Positions 57,301-64,000 of a stretch of DNA of 64,000 nt are shown piece after piece. This stretch comes from Rugalucina vietnamica (lineage: Eukaryota; Mollusca; Bivalvia; Lucinida; Lucinidae): NCBI GenBank assembly GCA_964017185.1, contig OZ024874.1:34448721-34512720 (forward strand), read 5' to 3'. Within the stretch, counting starts at the first letter, position 1. Each line of letters starts with the position of its first letter. A program made the position numbers and the translations under genes. The notes beneath the pieces were generated by a model. That model had not been told where the DNA came from, ran no database searches, and saw only the letters and a program-made list of their open reading frames with translations.

Positions 57301-59950
57301 GGACTGGACATCAAATGACAGAAGTGTTCAAGATGAAATACCATTGAGTGACCAAACCACTGGAGAAATAGTGAAGGTGTTGGGACTGTCTTGGATTGTC
57401 AAAGAGGATACACTATCCTTGAATCAAATCACAGTTGATCCCATTACAAATGTATCAAAACGACAAGTACTGAAGACCATAGCATCAGTGTATGACCCGT
57501 TAGGTCTGTTTAGTCCAGTTACTCTACAAGGAAAGCTATTTCTACAAGAGCTATGGGGTAAGAAGTTGTCTTGGGATGAAAAGGTATCCCACCAGGATAC
57601 ATTAGAATGGAGTAACATAAAGAATGACCTGAAAAAGCTGCCTACGTGTAAGTTTCCAAGATACATTGGACTAGAAACGAGAAGTGATGACAAGGTTTCT
57701 TACCAGTTAGTCGGGTTTTGTGATGCTTCCAAACATGCATACGCAGGAGTAGTTTACCTGTATCAGCGAAGTGGTAACACCTGTAAAGTGGATCTCATAT
57801 TTTCAAAATTACGACTAGCCCCAAACAAATCAGTCAGCATTCCTCGACTTGAGTTACTTGCAGCACTCATTGACACAAGGGCCATCCAGTTTGTTGCAAA
57901 CCAACTTCGGCAGCTGAACCTTACAGAGAAGCACCTATGGATAGACTCACAATGTGTCCTCAACTGGATAGGCTGTACGAAACATTCATCCAGATTTATA
58001 GAGAATAGGATAGCAGAGATCAGGAAGCAAAAGGACATCACATTCCACTATGTTCCATCAAAGGACAATCCTGCTGATCTGGCCAGCAGGGGAATTTGTA
58101 TAGACAATCTCCTGAAAAGCAAGCTTTGGTGGCATGGGCCAGAGTGGATGCTTGATCCAAATCAAGATTGGACAGTCTGGAAAACAGAAAGTTGTCAAGA
58201 TGCCAAGAATTCAGAAGTATTCTACGAAGCAAAACTTGATGCAGTAGAAAGCATGCAACAGACATCATCTATGGTCACAAGAACAAAGAGTCCATTTGGA
58301 ATAGATAGTGGAAGGTTTTCATCACTAACAAGTCTACTGAGAGTGACATCATTGGTAAATCGTTTCATCAAGAGATTAAAGAGGAATCAGATAGCTACAG
58401 GACCTGTACAAGCTTCTGAGATGGACAAAGCTGAAAAGCTCTGGATAGCTCACATTCAGGACCTATACTACGGTGATCTACTTGAGTGTATAAAGGGAAA
58501 TAAATCACACAATCTGAAAACGCAGCTTGGTGTGTACATTGATGATGATGGTCTGCTGAGATGTCATGGAAGGATAGAAAACGCCGACCTAGATGAAAAC
58601 ACCAAGCAGCCTTTGCTTCTGCCCAAAGCAGACAAATTCACAGAGTTGTTGATAGACAACCTTCACAGGAAAATGTATCACTCAGGTGTAGCTCAAACAT
58701 TATCACAGATCCGCAGCAAATATTGGATTCCTTCAGGGAGATCAGTGGTTCAAAGGGTATTAAGACGCTGTACCATTTGCAAGCGCTGGGAAGGCGGGCC
58801 ATACAGAATGCCAACAATGCCCCCCTTACCTAGACAACGTGTTAGAGAGTCTATGCCCTTTTCCTATTGTGGAATTGATTACTTTGGGCCATTGTATGTC
58901 AAAGAAAAGACAGGGTCACAGAAAGTCTGGGTTTGTCTGTTTACCTGTTTAGTCACAAGGGCTATCCATTTGGAGCTGATGTTGGATATGTCAACAAAAA
59001 TGTTCTTACATGGACTGCGGAGATTTGTAGCAAGACATGGAAGTCCGCATGAAATAATTTCGGACAACGCGTCACACTTCAAGCTTGCGAAGGACACAGT
59101 TGAGAGACTTTGGGACCAGGTGTTAACAGAGCCGGATGTCATTAGCTATTCCACGAATGAAAAGATCAAGTGGAAATTTATTGTGGAACTAGCTCCCTGG
59201 ATGGGAGGATTTTACGAACGGTTGATAGGGCTAGTGAAACGCTCCTTGCGCAAGGCAATCGGCAAGCTCTGTTTGACAAGCAATCAATTACAAACAGTTC
59301 TGAAGGAGGCGGAGTCAATCATCAATTCCCGCCCACTGGTATACGTTGGAGATGATATCAACTCTGGTACTCCTCTCACACCAGCACATTTCCTATCTCT
59401 AAATCCTAAGATAGGACTCCCTAGCTTCACTCAGGACGAGGATAATGACAGCAGCTTCAGACCAAACGAGAACACAGCAGAAATTCTGATTGGTATCTGG
59501 AAGAAAGGACTGAAACATCAAGACAAGTTTTGGCAGGTTTGGAGGGATGATTACCTTTTAAATCTGCGAGAGAGAACTCAGACCAAACTGAAATCACCGA
59601 GGGTACTGACATCTGCTGTGGCCAAGGTAGGACATATAGTCCTGATTAAGGATAACTTACCAAGAGGGTGTTGGAAAATCGGACGAATCACAGAACTGAC
59701 AAGGAGTACCGATCATCAGATTCGTTCAGCAAAGGTACTTCTTCCAACGAAGAAGATGATAGGTCGTCCATTGAACCTATTATATCCAATTGAATGCTCA
59801 GAGGAAGAAAGGGGTAAGACAGAAGACCAACAGAAAACGACAGATACACCAGCACCAGATGTAGGTAGACGTTGTCAGCCTACAAGATTAGCAGCTGTAC
59901 GGGCAATTAAACGGATTCAGCAGCAGCTTAACGACGATAGCCAGGACTAA
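54350..59950 (+). CDS. BEL/Pao gag-pol polyprotein
   Basis: A single 1866-residue frame, as usual for BEL/Pao. Domains in order: DUF1759-like gag (~147-300, LPQLEIPTFSGDKMRWKEFW); three CCHC-type zinc knuckles (~365-430: CRFCNGNHWNDEC, CFICLKQGHKTNEC, CFYCGQVNNHHRSLC); aspartic protease with LLDTGS (~515-520); reverse transcriptase (~800-960) with VADIEKAFLQIGL (~873) and IYVDNVITG (~949), where the second active-site Asp of YVDD is Asn; the A17/Pao segment with IASVYDPLGLFSPV (~1042); RNase H with GFCDASKHAYAG (~1122); integrase HHCC finger (HRKMYHSG ~1438, CTICKRW ~1474); integrase core D-D-E in GIDYFGPLY (~1508), IISDNASHF (~1568), GGFYERLIG (~1620); C-terminal DUF5641-like domain (~1727-1830). 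The ATG follows the candidate primer-binding site by 30 nt. No stop or frameshift. YVDN may be a normal variant in this group; I could not check. Confidence 0.95.
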   Translation: MSALPYIKRNRTLYRNLLEKETAKGRELLDQDLREVDIRAFSHKVTTCMKRINQFIGKLDTCNERMALEAMENHEQLILSDSSIIESALDCCGDLECFHQTLLDMLSPPQTFSPHSLHDDGLSELQNQIQQLSMSQQSNCQASSIKLPQLEIPTFSGDKMRWKEFWDTFEATVDNNPNLTNIEKLNYLNSKLVGEAKSAVSGILLSNENYSVAVALLRERFGDVQSVVNCHYTELINITPAMNNSKGLRQLYDQVEKHLRSLKALHQDVSQEVFISIILSKLPKDVLVQLEIQKGARNKWTVDKLRDLLNDYVSAREKAEQHNNTGISNNRQQTSQALRMSAEALIAGPKSVSRHYERNKLFKSCRFCNGNHWNDECTQYPTIEARKQKIKGSCFICLKQGHKTNECTLTKSCFYCGQVNNHHRSLCPKKYGYVKTENTHLVEEMYVQEEVGSTKAEMVTSSNNDGMFTYSNMVQGDPVSNENVLMSSGETVLMQTAKTDIRNPMTGITQTVRMLLDTGSHRTYITESLAKTLNLKMGDLTELSLVTFGSKKPQRYRTPTTTLDIKLKDGSLFTITANVVPSIAGNLQRGPISLSCVQDHENLIKQYVLADTLPRRKESSTIELLIGSDYYLDLILPQKVEVQPGLYLLASRLGWLLAGRTSQNTNDRQEETNMIVLTYGTNIESQTKPFTNTDKSLPTKANLEDFWKLETIGINDSPVDPLDTEIYQYFHDTLKYKDGRYYASWPWKYEYPPLPENRELAFGRLKSLITKMKNNSELSKQYDNVIQDQLRLGVIERVKSGPSDTVKHYIPHHAVVNPSKTTTKVRVVYDASAKMKEDNKSLNDCLYRGPVLLQDLTGILLRFRLKKVAMVADIEKAFLQIGLNENQRDATRFFWLKNVNNLNTDNNVQVYRFCRVPFGIISSPFLLSATLNFHLKKYQSPTADKIREDIYVDNVITGTECTEEAGKLYKEAKQMFSEASMNLRDWTSNDRSVQDEIPLSDQTTGEIVKVLGLSWIVKEDTLSLNQITVDPITNVSKRQVLKTIASVYDPLGLFSPVTLQGKLFLQELWGKKLSWDEKVSHQDTLEWSNIKNDLKKLPTCKFPRYIGLETRSDDKVSYQLVGFCDASKHAYAGVVYLYQRSGNTCKVDLIFSKLRLAPNKSVSIPRLELLAALIDTRAIQFVANQLRQLNLTEKHLWIDSQCVLNWIGCTKHSSRFIENRIAEIRKQKDITFHYVPSKDNPADLASRGICIDNLLKSKLWWHGPEWMLDPNQDWTVWKTESCQDAKNSEVFYEAKLDAVESMQQTSSMVTRTKSPFGIDSGRFSSLTSLLRVTSLVNRFIKRLKRNQIATGPVQASEMDKAEKLWIAHIQDLYYGDLLECIKGNKSHNLKTQLGVYIDDDGLLRCHGRIENADLDENTKQPLLLPKADKFTELLIDNLHRKMYHSGVAQTLSQIRSKYWIPSGRSVVQRVLRRCTICKRWEGGPYRMPTMPPLPRQRVRESMPFSYCGIDYFGPLYVKEKTGSQKVWVCLFTCLVTRAIHLELMLDMSTKMFLHGLRRFVARHGSPHEIISDNASHFKLAKDTVERLWDQVLTEPDVISYSTNEKIKWKFIVELAPWMGGFYERLIGLVKRSLRKAIGKLCLTSNQLQTVLKEAESIINSRPLVYVGDDINSGTPLTPAHFLSLNPKIGLPSFTQDEDNDSSFRPNENTAEILIGIWKKGLKHQDKFWQVWRDDYLLNLRERTQTKLKSPRVLTSAVAKVGHIVLIKDNLPRGCWKIGRITELTRSTDHQIRSAKVLLPTKKMIGRPLNLLYPIECSEEERGKTEDQQKTTDTPAPDVGRRCQPTRLAAVRAIKRIQQQLNDDSQD

Positions 59951-59986
59951 CCTATTACAAACATTTGATACAAGACAATTTATTGT

Positions 59987-59994
59987 GATGGGAG
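59987..59994 (+). promoter_or_regulatory. Candidate polypurine tract
   Basis: GATGGGAG directly in front of the 3' LTR; short and interrupted by one T, but in the right place to prime plus-strand synthesis. Confidence 0.5.
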
Positions 59995-60398
59995 TGTTGT
60001 GGATGCACACAATTACTAAATTAATTAAGTAAAAGATGATCTTATGTTCTAAACACTCTTATGCAAATATGTGATTTTACTTCAATTAAGAGTTAATTGA
60101 CGCAACGTCATTTAACTTAACGTCTAAATGACGTTGACGTCGTTGTCAAGTTTAAGTGACATTAGTAACTAAGTAAAGAACAAGAAAACTAGAAGAAACA
60201 TAAGAATGAACTGAAACTACTATTTACAAGGATACAATTACAGGACTTTACTATTAGGGGAAAAAGAGACATTATATTACTATTTGCAGATTAGTTTAAA
60301 GAATAATTCTTGATAAATAACAGTATATATAGCTTACAATGGATTATAAATTATAGAACAATATAAACCAGAGTGTTGTATCTATGAACTTTACCACA
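59995..60398 (+). repeat. 3' LTR of the BEL/Pao element
   Basis: 404 bp, the same as 53895-54298 at every position compared; followed by GTCAG. Confidence 0.95.
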
Positions 60399-60403
60399 GT
60401 CAG
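60399..60403. other. Target site duplication of the BEL/Pao element, right
   Basis: GTCAG, matching 53890-53894. Confidence 0.9.
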
Positions 60404-60514
60404 AGTGAATTGATGCTCGTCCCACGTTTTCAAAGTACCCTCTCTCCCCGTTCTTGTATCACACTCTCGCCGTAGACTTTAGCATCTATTCACTGGACAG
60501 ACTCGGTGCTCAGT

Positions 60515-60590
60515 GATCTCAGTCAGTGATCATGAGTTTGTTTCTAGAACACTGAAAAGAAACCTAAGAGAAATGTGTATTCATATATGC
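60515..60590 (+). pseudogene. Small relic of the CR1-like LINE endonuclease end
   Basis: GTGATCATGAGTTTGTTTCT and the following AACACTGAAA...AAACCTAAGAG resemble 18125-18200 of the LINE (SDHDIVSGTLK... KKPRRKVY). Only ~75 bp. Confidence 0.4.
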
Positions 60591-60821
60591 CATCGCTACA
60601 CGCAAAAGAGAATCTTCAGTTGAAAGCTGGTGTGTTTATATTAGAAAGATTTAGAGAGAAAAAATCAGCTATTAAACTTGGTTACTCTGACGGACCAAGA
60701 AAATTTGAGTTTGATCACTTCATGTATTCAGCAATAAGACATCAAATCATAGTTGGTCAGTGTCCTCGGTCGGGACAGACAAAAATCATGCAAACAAAAG
60801 TGGCGCAAAATAATATTAAAA

Positions 60822-61458
60822 CTTACACACCCTGTATACCGTTGATGCAACCAAATTTGTTACGGTACAGATTGATGCAACGTTTCACGAAGGTAGGGGG
60901 AAATTGAGAACGGTAAGTTGACCATTAATTCAATTTTACAGGCATTAATGTTAGGATGTCTGGGCCGTGCCTTTGTGGGAAAACAAAGTAAGGATACCTT
61001 CATTTTTTGCCATAAGTAGTTTGTTAAAAAACCTTACCTTGAGACAGAAATTATAAATTTTATTAGTCGAAACCGCGGTATGGCCCATCACCTTTCTCAT
61101 TAATGTGTTCACTGCTCTTAAAGGAGTTTTAATTTTTATTATCCATTGAAGAAATATACCATCAGATACACGAAAATTGATTATGTTTGCTAATTGCTCA
61201 AATCCTTCATCACCGTTTGTCATTATCAAAGTTTCAATATAAACCGGAATCATTCCTTGTTTTATACCACCAAACAACAATCATGTATTCGAGCCGGCTT
61301 TTGCACAATATGGTGTTAACACACCTAGGTTGGATCGCTTGGGAAGCAACGTACGTCAATGAGTTCATTGCCTGGATACTACCTACGTACAAGAGGTTTT
61401 GAAAAATGATGCTAACTACGGCGGATCTTTAGGCCAAAAATGATTTTTCTTACGGCGG
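60822..61458. repeat. Inverted repeat pair, left arm
   Basis: Imperfect reverse complement of 62815-63376. The plus strand of this arm and the minus strand of the other encode similar peptide pieces: YTVDAT-x-x-VT-x-QIDATFHEGRGK, YTGIIPCFIPP-like, and FAQYGVNTPRLDRLGSNVRQ. This arm has stops between the blocks. I do not recognise the protein. It could be a broken TE gene or a duplicated host exon; blocks ending near GTAAG-type sequence might reflect introns. Confidence 0.65.
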
Positions 61459-62245
61459 ACACTTTGATGTTTATTTTTTTTTAACATTTTGTGCTGTGAA
61501 TTGACAGCTTTAGTATCAATTTGGATAAAAATATTTGATTTTTTAAATTAATCTGCATGTGTATGCAAATTGTATAACCCTATACATATTCTCCATAATG
61601 CAGCAAGCATAGCTCCCGATATTCTCGCTCGTTGTTTATATGGGTGATTTATTGCACAATGTGAATGTTTTTTCACCTTGCTTTTGATTTTCAACAAACA
61701 TAGTTGAGTCCCTACCAGGCGTTTGTGGAAAGGGGGGGGGGGGGGAGAGATAACGGCTAGTTCATGAGAATAGTTCATTCGTGATAATTTGTGAGGAGTT
61801 ACAGAGCAAGCACTTTATAGGTGGGGGTGGGGAGTTTTGGGCATGTGCAAAGTACCTTTTTAGGGAGACGGGGTAAGCAATGGCCGGGGGAGTCAACCCA
61901 TCACTTTCAGGTGCAGGGAACCTTCTGTAGACTTTACATTGTGCGCTAGTTCACTATGAGTAAGCACAAAATACGTAAACCTATTTCAGGCGTACATTAC
62001 CTGTGCTATCAAGAAAAAATGCGCAACGAGAAATTTTAATGAGTACCGAGTGAAATATATCTCTGGATCTGTGCATGGGACCCTCACGTACACTCCCTTT
62101 CCTTACACCTGAGGGTCTGGTACGAAATTTAGAACGTGCCTTTTCAGCAAGATTTAGCTGCTTAAACTTACTATTAGAATTAAACACACGAAACAACACT
62201 AAGATACACAACCCTATTGCATGAAAACATACAGTTTTGACAAGC

Positions 62246-62276
<31 letters not shown>

Positions 62277-62504
62277 ACGCCCGGATGTCCAGATCATCTG
62301 ATGCCGACAGTGACACACATATATCATTGCATACAACACCTACGTCACATTTGTCGAGTGTCTGCATATGTGTGTTAACTGTTTCAAGCTTATAATGTCA
62401 ACATTTCTGATGAAAACAGTCATGCTGAATTATAAGACTTATATTAGGGCTAACAGACAACCATTTGATGGAAAATCTTATAAGTTCGTTTTTGGGAAGT
62501 GGGG
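61459..62504. other. Spacer between inverted arms, no gene recognised
   Basis: Contains a poly(G) run of about 15 nt near 61732 and an (AC)n microsatellite at 62251-62276. Confidence 0.5.
62251..62276. repeat. (AC)n microsatellite
   Basis: Thirteen CA units. Confidence 0.95.
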
Positions 62505-62690
62505 AGCGCGATGGCGTAATGGTAGAATAGGGCACCACGAGAGGTTCTGGATTTGATACCTACCTACACCGTGTAGTTTGCTTGACGGAAAAACACTTAA
62601 GTCCCCACAGTGCCGATAAACAACTAGGAAGTGTTGGCGCTGTCCGACATGACTAAAAATGTTAAATTGGGACGTTTGAAGTCATTGCAA
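62505..62690 (+). mobile_element. tRNA-headed SINE
   Basis: GCGATGGCGTAATGGTAGAA (A box) and GAGGTTCTGGATTTGATACC (B box region), followed by a ~120-bp body with GTGTTGGCGCTGTCCGACAT and AAATTGGGACGTT. The spacing fits a pol III SINE head. Confidence 0.6.
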
Positions 62691-62814
62691 AACGAAACAA
62701 AAAGGTTTGGAAGCTGTGGAAGACGAAAACAAGAAAGACTGCCAGAAAAAATATGCAAAAATCACTTAGCCCCGCTCACTGTAGCTTTAACGGTCACATG
62801 CTTTTCATTTTGCA

Positions 62815-63376
62815 AAAGTGTCCGCCGTAAGAAATATCATTTTTGGCCCAAAGATCCGCCGTAGATAGCATCATTTTTTAAAAGAACACATTGGACGTAC
62901 GTTGCAAGGCAATGAACTAGCTGACGTACGTTGCTTCCCAAACGATCCAACCTAGGTGTGTTAACACCATATTGTGCAAAAGTTTGCTTGAGTTCAGTAT
63001 TGTCTTTTGGTGGTATGAAACAAGGAATGATTCCGGTATATAACGAAACTTTGATATTTACAAACGATGATGAAGGATTCGAATAATTAGCAAACGTAAT
63101 CAATTTTCGTGTTTCTGGTGGCATATTCCTTCAATGAAATTAATAATTTCTGACACAAGGTAAGCTTTTGTTACAAACTACTTATGGCAAAAACTGGAGG
63201 CATCCTTACTTTGTTTTCCCACAAAGTCATGACCCAGACATCCTCGCATTAATGCCTATAAAACTGACATGATCGTCAACTTATCGCTCTCCATTTCCCC
63301 CTACCTTCGTGAAATGTTGCATCAATCTGTGCCGTAACATATTCAGTTGCATCAACGGTATACAGGGTGTTATAAC
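62815..63376. repeat. Inverted repeat pair, right arm
   Basis: Partner of 60822-61458. On the minus strand it keeps two longer open pieces: 63276-63488, with LYTVDATEYVTAQIDATFHE, and 62837-63124, with YGVNTPRLDRLGSNVRQLVH and YGGSLGQK. This arm is better preserved than the left one. Function unknown. Confidence 0.65.
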
Positions 63377-63656
63377 TTAATAAAGATGACAACTTGAAAC
63401 CATGAAACAGCAAGCGCGGGTTGCAAATAACGTGGTTGGTATATTGGAACCGAGGTATATTTAAACAGCTTGGCTCATCTGGATGCACAATTAGTCAATA
63501 TGCATTCGGCAAGTTACGGTTGTCGGATGAATGGACAAAATGGTTAGGATGAAGCGAGATAAACTGTGCTGTGCAAGCATCAGAAAGGACTAGAGGCTTC
63601 AAATGTTGCATTTAGAAAAAAAATCATTGTAAGTATTGTCTGCTAAAACAAAAATG

Positions 63657-63873
63657 CACGGGTGGGCATCAGGGGAGCTACCTCGAAAATGTGTTAACGC
63701 AAATTTGTTCCCACGCCACATCCGGGAACTGTCGAGGTAGTGGAAATCCCCATAATTGGAAGTACACGCAAAGGTGAGCTCTCGCTTTTTTGCTTTTTTT
63801 CTTTCAAGGGGCACATTACTCAGAAATCGGCGTTAACACATTTTCGAGGTAGCTCCCCTGATGCCCACCCGTG
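63657..63873. mobile_element. 217-bp MITE with perfect 44-bp TIRs
   Basis: 63657-63700 and 63830-63873 are exact inverted repeats beginning CACGGGTGGGCATCAGGGGA. AAATG is duplicated on each side (63652-63656 and 63874-63878). A 5-bp duplication with CAC termini is reminiscent of Transib-type transposons, but the family is not proven. Confidence 0.85.
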
Positions 63874-64000
63874 AAATGGTCTGAATACAGGAAAGATTTT
63901 TGCCCGTTTTCACATACAAACGAGATAAGTTTTGTTCTGATGCAATTCATGATTTGGGTCATCACCAAAGAATCTGATGTTTCCCTGCGCACCTGTCATT

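Larger units (their letters stand above)
53895..60398 (+). mobile_element. Complete BEL/Pao LTR retrotransposon
   Basis: 6504 bp: identical-looking 404-bp LTRs, candidate primer-binding site, one uninterrupted gag-pol frame, short purine tract, and a 5-bp target duplication GTCAG. No envelope frame. The intact frame and lack of LTR divergence show a very recent insertion, and the copy may be capable of movement. Confidence 0.95.

Noticed and set aside
54350-59950. Possible endogenous retrovirus with envelope
   Set aside because: The domain order and DUF1759/A17/DUF5641 parts are BEL/Pao, and no envelope frame exists between pol and the 3' LTR.

Overview
The window looks like intergenic, repeat-dominated DNA from an invertebrate animal, most likely a bivalve mollusc. 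That guess rests on its AT-rich composition, a CR1-like LINE with a PHD finger, a BEL/Pao LTR retrotransposon, Penelope-type 3' ends with hammerhead motifs, and abundant hairpin elements and tRNA-headed SINEs. No host protein-coding gene, rRNA or functional tRNA could be supported. The only long intact reading frame is the 1866-codon gag-pol of the BEL/Pao element. Two 23-base N runs mark assembly gaps.

Layout. 1-9 kb: low-information DNA, an AGGTCA-rich repeat family (2425-3800), and a terminal-inverted-repeat (TIR) element (3808-5334). 9-12 kb: a TIR element filled with ~150-bp tandem units (9104-10985), then a truncated Penelope-like 3' end with a minimal hammerhead motif (11267-11298), then a perfect 521-bp hairpin (11451-11971) with one hammerhead motif per strand. 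12-16 kb: further TIR and hairpin elements. 16.4-20.35 kb: a full-length but broken CR1-like LINE with its own leader sequence inserted into its ORF2. 20.4-21.7 kb: a palindrome with 572-bp, almost identical arms. 22.5-26.7 kb: two related TIR elements, the first interrupted by a tandem 295-bp hairpin element.

28.0-35.4 kb: a second broken LINE, split by a 3.7-kb foldback-like element (31587-35284) made of short tandem repeats, tetranucleotide tracts and a ~103-bp minisatellite in mirror order, with a 6-7 bp target duplication. 35.8-39.4 kb: a TIR element flanked by TA and loaded with nested repeats. 41.3-42.2 kb: TA tract, gap and a second copy of the 21.7-22.2 kb repeat. 42.7-43.0 kb: two tRNA-headed SINEs on the minus strand. 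43.06-48.35 kb: a 5.3-kb array of a 40-bp minisatellite. 51.0-51.5 kb: a recent 260-bp tandem duplication. 53.9-60.4 kb: the BEL/Pao element with 404-bp LTRs that look identical and a GTCAG target duplication, so a very young insertion. 60.8-63.9 kb: an inverted pair carrying conserved reading frames and a 217-bp MITE.

The strongest unusual signals are: (1) three minimal hammerhead ribozyme motifs, each in the order short ACGTC hairpin, ribozyme, about 40 nt, (TA)n; (2) the foldback element nested in a LINE; (3) two large, almost perfect palindromes; (4) solo copies of a LINE leader that seem to move without the LINE body. All alignments were done by eye; family names are by motif recognition, not by database search.
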